A stretch of DNA of 50,331 nt from Ornatilinea sp. (GTDB lineage Bacteria; Chloroflexota; Anaerolineae; Anaerolineales; Anaerolineaceae), in NCBI GenBank assembly GCA_018433975.1, contig JAHDQE010000009.1:1-50331 (forward strand), written 5' to 3'. The notes below the pieces were generated by a model. It was not told where the DNA came from and searched no databases. It was given only the letters and a program-made list of their open reading frames with translations. Position 1 is the first letter of the stretch; every line of letters begins with the position of its first letter. The translations under genes and the position numbers were made by a program. This document shows, piece by piece, positions 9,046 through 18,480 of the stretch.

Positions 9046-9801
9046 TCAGCCTTTCAATTGGTTGATCATGCTGGAAAGATAACCGGCGCCATACCCGTTA
9101 TCGATGTTGACAACGCTGACACCTTTGGCGCATGAATTCAGCATGGCCAGCAGGGCGGCAAGGCCGTTGAAATTAGCTCCGTAGCCTACGCTGGTTGGAA
9201 CAGCAATCACAGGGGCGGATACCAACCCGCCAACCACACTGGGCAGCGCGCCATCCATCCCGGCTGCGACCACAATGACCCGGGCACGCCACAGACGGTC
9301 CGTCTGGCTGAGCAAACGGTGAATCCCTGCTACGCCAACATCATACATCCGATCGACGGCATTATTCATCAATTCTGCGGTCATGGCTGCTTCCTCAGCT
9401 ACGGGCATATCGGCAGTCCCGGCCGTCACCACCAGGACACCGGGCTTCTTTTCGGTTGCCTCTGAACGGTCAAGGACCAGCAATCGGGGTAGTGGGTGAT
9501 AAACTAATTCGGGAAACTCAAGGAGCACCGCGTCTGCCATTGCCCGGTCAACGCGCGTTACCAGAACCTTATCACTATGCTCAGAAAGACGGCGCGCAAT
9601 GGCTGCTACCTGCGCCGGTTGTTTGCCCTGACCAAAGATCACTTCCGGGAACCCATTGCGGAGGGCACGATGATGGTCAATCATCGCAAAATCGTCCAGG
9701 TTTTCAAAAGGCAAATCCCGCAATTTAACCAAAGCGGAATCGATGTCTAACTGCCCCAATTGGACCTGTTTCAATAATACTTTGAGCTTTTCTGTCTCCA
9801 T
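9046..9801 (-). CDS. larB: Nicotinate adenine dinucleotide carboxylase/hydrolase LarB
   Basis: LarB carboxylates and hydrolyses nicotinic acid adenine dinucleotide to start nickel-pincer cofactor synthesis. About 251 residues. The C-terminal half is PurE-like with GTADMPVAEEA, AGMDGALPSVVGGL and PTSVGYGANFNGLAALL. The N-terminal helix region (HHRALRNGFPEVIFG) is also typical. An upstream in-frame ATG (9819) lacks a ribosome-binding site; AAGGA lies 7 bases before ATG 9801, so I use that start. First gene of the lar operon. No larA racemase gene is in the window, so the user enzyme lies elsewhere or is a different LarA-family isomerase. Confidence 0.94.
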   Translation of the reverse strand: METEKLKVLLKQVQLGQLDIDSALVKLRDLPFENLDDFAMIDHHRALRNGFPEVIFGQGKQPAQVAAIARRLSEHSDKVLVTRVDRAMADAVLLEFPELVYHPLPRLLVLDRSEATEKKPGVLVVTAGTADMPVAEEAAMTAELMNNAVDRMYDVGVAGIHRLLSQTDRLWRARVIVVAAGMDGALPSVVGGLVSAPVIAVPTSVGYGANFNGLAALLAMLNSCAKGVSVVNIDNGYGAGYLSSMINQLKG

Positions 9802-10431
9802 AAATTCATCCTTGTCCATGGTTGTTGCACATTTTGATAGCTCTGCCGCTTGAACAATAGTCTGAAGCGTTTTACAAACTCTCCACGATGATATTGAAGA
9901 AAACGACTGAGCCTTCTATAACAACCACAAAATTAAAGCTGATATTTTAATTATCGTCCGGGTAGGTGTGGAATTCGTCGGTCTGTGTGTCCACAACCTC
10001 ATTCTCTTAAGCCGGGATTCTGGAACAGATCACCAGCACCATCCTGTCGTTTGTATTGTGATGAATCTGAACCGTATTAGAAAGATTGTCCAAAGAATGA
10101 TTAGAAAAATTGTAGTCCAAAAGTTTGGATTGTGAATGGAGTTGTCTCACTTTGCATTGAAATTGGAAACCTGTTTAAGCCGATGGCTGCCGAGCAGCTT
10201 ATCGCGTTTCTCTAAACATCCATGCGATAGAGGCAGCATTTTCATATATATACTTTCAATACCGCTTCATTAGGCCATATCGATGATGCGCTCCGGCGGG
10301 TCTTAGCTGTTGTTAAAATTAATGTAAACCTGCTGTTGGATTGGGGACCGATCGTTGGTGTAACATAAATTCTGTAAATTTAGAGTGATAGGTCAGGTAT
10401 CCTTTTAGTTGACGACTGAAAGGAGCAGACC
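9802..10431. other. 630-bp gap with no recognisable gene
   Basis: AT-richer sequence upstream of larB containing several short A/T tracts. I found no gene, RNA or clear operator. The last part (about 10340-10400) probably belongs to the left end of the IS256-type remnant. Confidence 0.4.
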
Positions 10432-10884
10432 ATGACCTATCAAACAGATTGTACATTACCAGAAGAATTATTGGAACAGCTTGCAGCTGAAGGATTCGAC
10501 GCATTGCCAGAGTTAGTTCGCATTCTGATCAACGAGGCCATGCGCCTGGAACGGGAACATCATTTGGGGGCAGGGCATTATGAACGAACTGAAGAACGAT
10601 GCGGGTATGCCAACGGCTATAAGCCAAAGACGGTCAAGACAAGAGTTGGTCAAATCCAATTTGCAGTTCCGCAAGTGCGGCATGGAGATTTCTACCCGGA
10701 TGCGTTGGAAAAGGGATTGCGCAGTGAAAGAGCACTAACCCTGGCTTTAGCTGAGATGTATGTGCAGGGTGATTTTCGGACATTTTTCCTCAATGTTAAG
10801 AGGGGTGGGAAGGGCGTTCTTTTCCATGGCTCCATTGTCTTGATGCGGTCCAAACCAATAGGGATAACTTTCCAAGCAGGCTAG
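10432..10884 (+). pseudogene. Truncated IS256-family (mutator type) transposase
   Basis: The first ~113 residues are the N-terminal part of an IS256-family transposase: LVRILINEAMRLEREHHLGA, YANGYKPKTVKTRVGQI, the VPQVRHGDFYP segment and LALAEMYVQG. Intact members are about 400 residues and continue with a conserved STRKV region and the DDE core. Here the match stops at about base 10770 and the frame runs into unrelated sequence (DFRTFFLNVKRGG) before stopping. GAAAGGAG precedes ATG 10432. No catalytic residues remain, so the element is dead. Confidence 0.8.
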
Positions 10885-11014
10885 GGGTGGCACGATCATG
10901 ATACGATGATACATAGGGTACTCCCTTCCGGCATTGGTGTAGTCCTGCATACCATGATACAAGCAATGTCTTTTACTCGTTTCTATCGAAAATAATTGGT
11001 TATTCTCTATATAG

Positions 11015-11055
11015 AAAAATCATCCGAGACGACAAACGAATATCGTCTCGGATGA
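11015..11055 (-). terminator. Minus-strand terminator of the propeller/binding-protein gene
   Basis: Perfect 13-bp stem (11020-11032 with 11043-11055, TCATCCGAGACGA arm), 10-base loop, then TTTTTC on the minus strand, 20 bases after the gene's stop. Confidence 0.8.
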
Positions 11056-11074
11056 ATCAAATGGATGGCAGTCT

Positions 11075-12475
11075 TTATTCCTCAAACCACCTGGCTTTGA
11101 TCTCGTTGGGGGTCATGGGAGGCAACTCGAGGAAGCCGTTATCGCTTACGCGCAGGGGTTCAAGCTTTTCGCCGATCCAGGTGGGGAGCTCGGCGTTGGT
11201 GATGACGGGAATATCATAGCGGAGGGTGTTGTTGGAGCCTGCAAAGAAGGCATCGGGTTTGAACTTAAGGCCGCTGAGGTAGTAATAGGCCACATAGATG
11301 CCCTCATAGGCGGTACCGCCAGGCCGGACCTGGGCAATGCACTGAAAATCGGAGCCGCTGTCGAGCACATTCTTCCAGTTAATAAATTCGTCTTTGCGTG
11401 CCATGCACTCGGTGAGCGGATGATGGTTGTTGGAATTATCATTGATACTCCAAAAGATATCGTTTAGCTGCTCGGTGGCCCAGATAGCGCTCAGGTTGGG
11501 GTCTTCGGCAACCATGGCGGCGATCTGCTGCTGGGTGAAGGAATTGCCGCTGTAATCGGCCGGCTTCTTGATGGCGGTAACGCCGGGGTATTCGGTCAGT
11601 ACCGAATCTATCTGGTATTGGATATAAGTGGAATCGCCGAAATTGTAATAGAGGAATTTGCCCTGGCCCTCCATTTGCTGGAACATCCAATGGAGGGTGG
11701 TCATATAGATCTCGTGCTCGGCGGAGAGGTTATAGACACCCTGGTCATCGGTTTCAGCATTGAGGATGAAGAGGGGAATACCACGTTCTACTGTATCATG
11801 GATGGCCGAGTGAGACCCCATCACATCCCAGCGATTGGAGGCATCGATAATGGCATCCACACCCTTGTCGGCCAGCTCGGTGATGCTTTCGCCTTTAAGG
11901 CATTCCACCTCGAGCTTGGAGCAGGCCTGATCGAAGTCCTTTTGCATGATAGAGCCGATGTCGCCGGTATAGCCAATGACAAATGCACCATTGGAGAGTT
12001 GATTGTCAGCGGGTGCCTCATTGGTTTCAGTGGTTTTGGCGGCCTCGATTGAACCGTATTGGGGGTAAATGCCGTGGGTGGGGCCGCACGTGGCGGCGGT
12101 GTCGGGATTGCGGTCGTTGCCGGGGCTATTGGTGAGGAAATAGAAAAGATCAGGAAAGTTTTCGCCAACCAGGAAGATATCATCATTGCCGCTGCCGTTT
12201 ACGTCACCGGAGCCCAGCTCTACGCGGTGACCGTCGTTGGTCCAGAAGGGAAGGAATTCCTGGATGGTGCCTTTGCCGCCGGCGTCCGCAATATCAGTGC
12301 CATCCACGGTGACCAGGCAGTTGAAACAGATGCCCTCGGGCTGTTCCCAGTGGGTGAAGATGCGGCCATCCACCGACCACTCAGCGTCATCCACTTTGCC
12401 TGCGCTGGTGACCTGTGTAACATTGCCGCCGTTGAGGTCCATCACATAGACCTGACGGTCATTGCCTTCACCCTT
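11075..12475 (-). pseudogene. C-terminal part of a broken beta-propeller / periplasmic-binding fusion
   Basis: This frame is exactly continuous with the upstream lipoprotein fragment; one TGA at 12479-12481 separates them. The first ~40 codons continue TolB-type propeller blades (RQVYVMDLNGGNVTQVTS, DDAEWSVDG). After a linker, about 300 residues form a type-1 periplasmic-binding-protein fold similar to ribose/galactose-binding proteins: AFVIGYTGDIGSIMQKDF, GVDAIIDASNRWD, GIPLFILNAETDDQG, GKFLYYNFGD and GVTAIKK. Without read-through this part has no export signal and would probably not be functional. The break changes SPDGQRIV-W-LKG (expected TGG) to TGA. A sequencing error or a recent nonsense mutation are both possible. 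Confidence 0.7.
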
Positions 12476-12478
12476 TAG

Positions 12479-13048
12479 TCAGACGATGCGCTGGCCATCA
12501 GGTGAGAATTTGGGCTGTTCATCCCATTCAGGGCTGTTGGTGAGGTTGGCCTCGGTACCCGCGAAGATGTTCACCAGGTATATCTCGCCCTGGCTGCTGT
12601 AAACAATCTGGTTACCAAGGGGCGACCAATCGGGGTACTTGCTTTCATTATTGTGCGAGACCTGCACCACCTCGCTACCATCAGCCAGCATGACATAAAT
12701 GAACTGTCCACCTTCCTCGCCATTCTCACGGTTGGAGGCAAAGGCAATGTGGGTGCCATCGGGCGACCAGACCGGATCGAAATCATCACCGGGGTTCTGA
12801 GTGAGGTTCACCTGGTTTCTGCCATTAGGTTCCATGATGTAGACCTCAGTGTTGCCATCGCGATCGCTCTCAAAGGTGATGTTGCAGGGTAGTATGACCA
12901 CTTCGGTGGGAGTGGGTGTGTTAACCGCTTCGGAGGCTGTAGATATTTCCGGGGTATTAACCATTGGTGTGGGTGATGGGCTGCAGCCGGTGAAAACGAT
13001 CATACCCACAATCAGCAGGACGCTTAGAGAAATTATATTTCGCATCAT
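12479..13048 (-). CDS. N-terminal lipoprotein beta-propeller fragment (TolB-like)
   Basis: Begins with a lipoprotein signal peptide (SVLLIVGMIVFTGC, lipobox FTGC), a Thr/Pro/Ser linker, then three TolB/WD40-like blades with the repeated pattern ITFESDRDGN-EVYIM, DFDPVWSPDG-IAFASN and YPDWSPLGNQIVYSS. It ends at a TGA just inside the next blade (KFSPDGQRIV). The start is ATG 13048, because AAGGTGG lies 5 bases upstream; a GTG 9 bases earlier overlaps this site. It belongs with the downstream binding-protein frame as one original gene of about 657 residues. In that full form it would be an envelope-anchored sensor or binding protein. Confidence 0.7.
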   Translation of the reverse strand: MMRNIISLSVLLIVGMIVFTGCSPSPTPMVNTPEISTASEAVNTPTPTEVVILPCNITFESDRDGNTEVYIMEPNGRNQVNLTQNPGDDFDPVWSPDGTHIAFASNRENGEEGGQFIYVMLADGSEVVQVSHNNESKYPDWSPLGNQIVYSSQGEIYLVNIFAGTEANLTNSPEWDEQPKFSPDGQRIV

Positions 13049-13295
13049 TGAATCCACCTTTTTGAGAAGATTTTGAATTTCCTTTTGTATTCATCTCCAT
13101 TAAAATGCAGGATAATTCTTAAATTCCTGTGCTCTGGAACGCGAGATCAAATACTTCAGCCAAAGCGCGATAAATTAAACGCTCGCATTGTCGTTTCAGA
13201 TGGGTAAGGTTTCCCAGGCTCCCGGAGATACGAATCTGACTGCCGAGTGCCTGCGGTTTTGAGGGACTCTCGTCTGGTGAGTGCATTTTTCTTTG

Positions 13296-14447
13296 CTAAT
13301 TATTGAGATCAAAATCTATCACAATCGGTAAATGATCAAAATATTCCGTCTCACCATTCATCATTACATCATCCGTTTGTAATTCATATTTTAATAAATT
13401 TTTTAGAGATAACACTTCAGTATTTAGAATAATAGAATATCTGGCTGTTATTACACTGTCAGAATAGATCACTCTGTCAAGAATGCCAGGAGTAAATCCC
13501 GATCCATCCTCGCGCCATGTGTAATACTGCAACTCCCTGCCATTATGACTGGGCTTTGCATCGGTCAGGGGGGTATCATCCCAATCTGGTTGGATATCTT
13601 CTCCAAATAAATTTTCATTAACAATATCCCCTGTGATTAAGGTGGTTAGGTGATATGCCGGATCGGTGTCATAGACATTAAAATCACCCGCAAGAATATA
13701 AGGAGTGCCTTGAACAAGATCAATATTGTCTCCGGGTGTTTTTAAATCAGCAACTTGATGCATAATCATATCTGCCTGCATTTGTCTGTTGTAAATATTT
13801 TCTTGCCCCCCGAATGCATCAAAATGAGCACATATCAGGTATATATCTTTTTGCTTGTATTCATCATCGGGAAGATCAACTAGAGCGGCTGCTTGACTGA
13901 GCAATTTTTGATTCGAGGTCGTGTGCATCCTGTAGTTATCTGTCTTCAGGGAGTATCTTGATAATATGAGCGTATCCTTATCGATAACGGCTTGCCACTT
14001 GGAGCTGTTTTCCAATGGTAGTACTTTATCAAAGATTGTACTTACGTCTTTTGGGTCTCGTGCCGGATTAATCTCTTGTAAACATACAATATCCGGATTA
14101 ATGGCTCTTATTAATCTTTTGAAAGCATCAGCTTTATTAGCAGTTCGCCATTCATGATTTAGTGGATCGTTATCTGGAAAAATAGAATCCCAATTAACAT
14201 TGTAGTCCATGAGGCGGATATATTCCGGATAAAGTTTGTCCATAAAAGTTTGCTGTGGCTCATTTGTTGGAGTTGATTCAGGAGAGGAAGTTGATTCAAG
14301 AGTATTCGTTGGTTCGAGAGTGAAGGTGCTGGTCGATTTGGCAGTTTCAGTTGTAGAAATCGTGGTTTCTATATCCGATCCAGAGGGGGTGCATCCAAAA
14401 AGCAGCAATGCAAGTAGCCAAACAAGAAACAATTTCTTTTGATTCAT
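13296..14447 (-). CDS. Lipoprotein with endonuclease/exonuclease/phosphatase domain
   Basis: 383 residues. Signal peptide with lipobox LLFGC, a long Ser/Thr/Glu/Pro linker (about residues 25-70), then an EEP-fold domain. Motifs: MDYNVNWD, CLQEIN (metal-binding Glu), ILAGDFNVYDTDP (catalytic Asp/Asn) and FDHLPIVIDFD (catalytic Asp-His). Members hydrolyse phosphodiesters in nucleic acids, sphingomyelin or inositol phosphates; the secreted location rules out housekeeping DNA repair. The start at 14447 is set by AGGAGGT 5 bases upstream. The substrate is unknown. Confidence 0.85.
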   Translation of the reverse strand: MNQKKLFLVWLLALLLFGCTPSGSDIETTISTTETAKSTSTFTLEPTNTLESTSSPESTPTNEPQQTFMDKLYPEYIRLMDYNVNWDSIFPDNDPLNHEWRTANKADAFKRLIRAINPDIVCLQEINPARDPKDVSTIFDKVLPLENSSKWQAVIDKDTLILSRYSLKTDNYRMHTTSNQKLLSQAAALVDLPDDEYKQKDIYLICAHFDAFGGQENIYNRQMQADMIMHQVADLKTPGDNIDLVQGTPYILAGDFNVYDTDPAYHLTTLITGDIVNENLFGEDIQPDWDDTPLTDAKPSHNGRELQYYTWREDGSGFTPGILDRVIYSDSVITARYSIILNTEVLSLKNLLKYELQTDDVMMNGETEYFDHLPIVIDFDLNN

Positions 14448-14747
14448 TTTAACCTCCTGATTGATTAACAATAATAAAGTAGCCCAACGATTTGTGTTGC
14501 CCGCGTTGGTAAGAAACGAGAGAATGCCATGAATCAGTATATACCGAAGGTCAGAATCAAATTTTAAAAATCGTGATGAAATTCCCGTGTCAGGTGTACG
14601 TTATGCCAAGCAGCAAGATTTTCACAGAACCTACTTATCACAAGGTTTGGACCTGATTTGAGATTTCCAGCATTAGAAATCTAATCTCCTGACCTGTATT
14701 TAAATTGTCAACAGCCCATTTTTAGTACCACCTTAAAGTGGAGACCA

Positions 14748-15030
14748 TTATGATTTGATTGCCATAAACTGATATGGCGGTAGTCCTCCCAGTGCTTCAT
14801 GAGGACAAACGGTATTGTATTCCTCCAGCCATTCCTCTGTGATTTCTTGTACCTCCTGAATCGTTGTAAACAAGTACGCATCCAGGGTCTCCTCCCGGAA
14901 GGTTCGATTGAAACGTTCAATGTATGCGTTTTGAACCGGTTTTCCTGGTTGAATGGAAGCCTTTGAGCTGCGCAAGATTTCTAAACCTGATAAGCCTGCT
15001 CCGGACCATCCCTGGAGAAAACCATGGTCT
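14748..15030 (-). pseudogene. IS3-family transposase (OrfB) C-terminal remnant
   Basis: The minus strand encodes the end of an IS3-type integrase core: IQPGKPVQNAYIERFNRTFR, EETLDAYLFTTIQEVQEI, EEYNTVCPHEALGGLPPYQF. The conserved Glu of the DDE triad (in YIERFNRTFREE) remains. Upstream the family's DNGPEF region survives only as degraded, frame-shifted sequence around 14990-15030, and everything before is absent. A terminal-repeat-like stretch (TGTCAACAGCCC) lies at 14706-14717. Non-functional. Confidence 0.75.
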
Positions 15031-15035
15031 AAAAA

Positions 15036-15106
15036 GAATGCCCCTCATCCAAAAGGGGACATTCTTACTTGATCAGACGAGGGGACATTTTAACTTTGGG
15101 ATAACA
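15036..15106. repeat. IS21-like element end with tandem terminal repeats
   Basis: AGGGGACATTCTTACTT (15054-15070) and AGGGGACATTTTAACTT (15080-15096) are near-identical direct copies 26 bases apart, followed by TGGGATAACA. An inverted copy (AAGAATGCCCCT) lies just left. Multiple copies of such a motif at one end are typical of IS21-type elements. No istA/istB body is left. The end abuts the IS3 remnant, so two elements have recombined here. Confidence 0.5.
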
Positions 15107-15120
15107 GTATCGGTTTTGAA

Positions 15121-17718
15121 TTAAGTCATATCATCCCGAAGCGCGTCAATAATATTTTCTCTTTTTATCTTGCTAATGGCATACAGCATTGTAATGAACA
15201 CCACAAAGAACACGCTGAACATGCTGATTGCCATACTGCCCCACGGGAATATAAAATCGAAGTTGTCCATCCTTTCTACGCTCATTAACACTTCATAAAT
15301 CAGCCAGGAGATGATTCCCGCTATGGGAAGCCCGAAGAGCAACGTTCTTATACCATAAAAGACACACTCGAAATTTATCATCTTTTTAAAATCGCGGTCA
15401 GACATTCCTACCGAGCGGAGCATGGCCAGCTCTCGCCGGCGCAGCCGGATATTGGTGGAAATTGTGTTGAACACATTGGCAACCGCAATCAGTGAAATCA
15501 TGATAACAAAAACATAGGTGAATACATTAATAACAAATGTCATACTGCGGTATTGTTCAAGTATCTCGTGCATATTGTACAGGGTATACGCAGACGTAAT
15601 TCCTTCGCCTTGAATCATTGTTTCCATTTCTGCCACCGATTGCAAAGGATCCTTTGATAGAAAGGCCAGCCCGATATTCGCACGCATATCCGGGGTTTCA
15701 AACTTCTCTTTGAGCGAATAGGGTGCCACCACCATAAAAACGTATGGATTCTGCTGATTTCCCTCGGCAGTTGAATTGGGAGGTGGATCCACCGGGTAGG
15801 TATCGACAAACGTAATGTTTATATTTTGCCCCTGTTCCATCATTGGTTTGTCATTTATTACGGGGGCGACACTGAAAGTCATGGAGTGACTTGCGAATAT
15901 ATCAAACACTTCCGTCGCCCCGTCTTTCTTGTTAATCCGTTTTTTGGCAACGGCAATCATTTTCGCATCTTGCCCGGTATATTCTTCTGCGGACAAATCC
16001 AATTCATTGAGAAAACGCAGAAATTCGCTGTCCGTAATAAACTGGATGGTCATTGGCAGATGAACCGTTTCGCCCGGTGCAGTATACCCCGCGTATTTCC
16101 GGTAACGGTCTGAAAAATCACTTGTCTTAATTGTGCATGAATACGGGAAAACTGCCTGGTACGAGCTCTCATAAACCCCGTCTGCGGATTTGAGTTTGTC
16201 GTAAAGCGGGAGCATTTCGCTGATGTCCATATCCTGCGTGTGAAAAAGGATGTCATAGTCAATGTTCACTATCGTCCGTTCTGAAAGCCGTTCCAGTGTT
16301 GTTCCAAAAGCATTTCCCGATACAAACAGCACGACGCTTAAAACAAGGGATAGCACAATACTGCGATAGCGTTTTTTGTTTCTTTTAAAATTCTTTAGCG
16401 CAAGCGTTCCTTCAAAACCGTAAATACGCTGCGAGAGCTTTGAGGTTTTCATGGCCTTGGATTCGGTTTTGACTTCGTTGGTTTGGCGAATACTCTCCAT
16501 CACGGGAGTGTTTGCGGCTTTTCTGGCCGGGATATAGGCTGAAATCAAAATGGTGACCAAACTGACCACAGCCGCTGCAACGATCGCGGGGATAGACACC
16601 GACAAGGTTAAAGGCACGGTGCTGTAGGCTATGTTTCCGAAATTTCCGGCAACAATGGGAATTACAAGGCTGATACTGCCTATGCCAACCAGGATACCAA
16701 TCGGGATGCCGATCGCACCAATGCAAAGCCCCTCAAACAGCACTGAATTTCGCAGTTGCTTTGCTGTGGCGCCTACCGACGAGAGAATCCCGAACTGGCG
16801 TGTGCGTTCATTCAACGATATGTTGAATGAGTTATAAATCAGAAAAATGGAGCCTATCATTATTATGGCAACCAAAATGCCCCCGGTTGAGTACAGAAGC
16901 GTGTTGAACAGTTTATTCTCCGAAAGGCCCATGAAGCGCAGCACATTATCGTTAAAGATATAAGCATTGCTTCCGGCTATGCTGCTTGCGTAAGTATGGA
17001 CTTGCCTCGGATTTGTAAGCGTGATAAATATGCTGAAGGTACCCGCCTGGTCTGCTGGCTCTGCTTTCGTTATCAAGGTGTATCCCGGTGCGGAATGTTC
17101 CTCAAAAGTGGGCCTTTCGCAGATCCCCACAACCGTGTAGGTTCTCTCTGCTTCCGGTACAAGAATTTCTTTGCCTTCCCCCGATTTTTCCCCGGACAGA
17201 TAAGGGTCGTGTTGACTGAGTTTCTTGTTTCCATCTATACGGTTTCCAACAGCAAAGGTAAGCGTGTCACCTACCGTGAATCGAACGCCGCCCTTTGCTG
17301 CGACATGGGACGGAACAAGAATCTCTGCGCTATTTTCAGGTAACCTGCCGGAAATCAGGCTTATGGGCAAGGTGTCAAAGGCTTTCTCGCTGAATCCGGC
17401 GATAAAAAGATAGGGCTTATCGAGGCTTTTCCCACCGTCAAGCGTTGCATAACCGATATTTTCAAACGCTGCGGTGTTTGCGACGCCATTGTCGAGCGTT
17501 CGTTCCTGTACGAAAGAGGAATCAACGTCTACAAACTCAACGTGCCAACTGCCGTATTTCGCAATAGAACCGTTTACCAGAAAATTCAACAAGGAAGTGC
17601 CAAAGGTGGCGACTGCCGTAATCATGGCGGCGGACAGAATAACGCCGATAATCGTGACAATCGTTCGGGTATGGCTTTTTTTCATGCTTTGCAGGGTGAC
17701 TTTGTTGAAAATATTCAT
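15121..17718 (-). CDS. ABC transporter permease, FtsX/MacB type
   Basis: 865-residue membrane protein with two FtsX-like repeats. The N-terminal TM begins near residue 20 (IVTIIGVILSAAMITAVA), a large extracytoplasmic domain follows, three TM helices lie at about 280-400, a second TM/extracytoplasmic block starts near 450 (YRSIVLSLVLSVVLFVSG), and three TM helices close the protein, including RRRELAMLRSVGMSDRDF. That coupling-helix motif contacts the ATPase. The start overlaps the ATPase stop by 4 bases. With the adjacent ATPase, kinase and regulator it forms a Bce/Vra-style module, usually for sensing and resisting cell-wall-active peptides. Confidence 0.88.
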   Translation of the reverse strand: MNIFNKVTLQSMKKSHTRTIVTIIGVILSAAMITAVATFGTSLLNFLVNGSIAKYGSWHVEFVDVDSSFVQERTLDNGVANTAAFENIGYATLDGGKSLDKPYLFIAGFSEKAFDTLPISLISGRLPENSAEILVPSHVAAKGGVRFTVGDTLTFAVGNRIDGNKKLSQHDPYLSGEKSGEGKEILVPEAERTYTVVGICERPTFEEHSAPGYTLITKAEPADQAGTFSIFITLTNPRQVHTYASSIAGSNAYIFNDNVLRFMGLSENKLFNTLLYSTGGILVAIIMIGSIFLIYNSFNISLNERTRQFGILSSVGATAKQLRNSVLFEGLCIGAIGIPIGILVGIGSISLVIPIVAGNFGNIAYSTVPLTLSVSIPAIVAAAVVSLVTILISAYIPARKAANTPVMESIRQTNEVKTESKAMKTSKLSQRIYGFEGTLALKNFKRNKKRYRSIVLSLVLSVVLFVSGNAFGTTLERLSERTIVNIDYDILFHTQDMDISEMLPLYDKLKSADGVYESSYQAVFPYSCTIKTSDFSDRYRKYAGYTAPGETVHLPMTIQFITDSEFLRFLNELDLSAEEYTGQDAKMIAVAKKRINKKDGATEVFDIFASHSMTFSVAPVINDKPMMEQGQNINITFVDTYPVDPPPNSTAEGNQQNPYVFMVVAPYSLKEKFETPDMRANIGLAFLSKDPLQSVAEMETMIQGEGITSAYTLYNMHEILEQYRSMTFVINVFTYVFVIMISLIAVANVFNTISTNIRLRRRELAMLRSVGMSDRDFKKMINFECVFYGIRTLLFGLPIAGIISWLIYEVLMSVERMDNFDFIFPWGSMAISMFSVFFVVFITMLYAISKIKRENIIDALRDDMT

Positions 17719-18398
17719 GGCCGCACCTTTTCATCTCGCACGACTTTGCCGTCTGATATACCAATAATGCGGTTTGCTTGCAGGGCAATATTTTCGTCAT
17801 GTGTAACGAGGAGCAGGGTCTGCCGATATTTTTGATTGCTTAATTTCAGCAGATTGATAATTTCATGTCCATTTCGGCTGTCCAAACTACCCGTGGGTTC
17901 ATCGGCAAGCATGACTGCCGGGGCATACATCAAAGCGCGTCCTATGGAAACACGCTGTTGCTGACCGCCCGAAAGCTGATTGGGTAGATGGTTTTTCCGG
18001 TCTTTTAATCCGAGCAGGTCCAACAAGTCATCCAGCCGTTCCTCGTTGACCTTGCGCTTGTCCATCAGTATTGGCAAGGTGATATTTTCCACCACGTTCA
18101 GCGTGGGAATGAGGTTGTGAAACTGGTAAATCAGCCCAACTTGTCGTCTGCGGAAAATGGCGAGTTTTTCATTGCTCTGGGCATATACATCCTGCCCATC
18201 CAAATACACCTTTCCGCTTGTCGGTACGTCCACTCCGCCGACGATATGAAGCAATGTGGATTTCCCGGAGCCGGAAGGGCCGATGATTGCGGTAAACTCT
18301 CCCTTTTCGATTGTAAGCGAAACATGGTCAAGCGCAGTAACTTTGTTTTCGCCCTTACCATAGACCTTGCATAGATTTTCAATTTTTAAGAACTCCAT
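17715..18398 (-). CDS. ABC transporter ATP-binding protein, MacB/LolD/BceA type
   Basis: About 227 residues. Walker A GPSGSGKST, Q-loop YQFHNLIPTL, signature LSGGQQQRVSIGRAL, Walker B VMLADEPTGSLD, H-loop LLVTHDEN. It powers the FtsX-type permease encoded immediately downstream (ATGA overlap). An earlier GTG at 18419 is in frame, but AAAGGAG sits 8 bases before ATG 18398. The 60-bp gap to the kinase gene contains a minus-strand TATTAT and a GTCACAGAGATGTAAG stretch, so an internal promoter controlled by the response regulator is possible but not proved. Confidence 0.93.
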   Translation of the reverse strand: MEFLKIENLCKVYGKGENKVTALDHVSLTIEKGEFTAIIGPSGSGKSTLLHIVGGVDVPTSGKVYLDGQDVYAQSNEKLAIFRRRQVGLIYQFHNLIPTLNVVENITLPILMDKRKVNEERLDDLLDLLGLKDRKNHLPNQLSGGQQQRVSIGRALMYAPAVMLADEPTGSLDSRNGHEIINLLKLSNQKYRQTLLLVTHDENIALQANRIIGISDGKVVRDEKVRP

Positions 18399-18480
18399 TA
18401 TGTGAGTCTCCTTTGTCACGGTTTACCCATATAATAAAGCTTTCAACTTACATCTCTGTGACTTTTAGGTGAGAGATTCG

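Noticed and set aside
10885..10975. Continuation of the IS256 remnant or an IS110 scar (CATGATAC repeats)
   Set aside because: Short repeated words only; no protein or terminal-repeat support.
11618..12478. Plus-strand open frames opposite the propeller/binding-protein gene
   Set aside because: They are antisense shadows of a gene with clear domains, signal peptide and terminator.
12479..12481. TGA as a selenocysteine or recoded Trp codon
   Set aside because: The site is a propeller surface Trp, not a catalytic residue, no SECIS-like hairpin is obvious, and other genes use TGA as stop (for example the ECF and larB regions).
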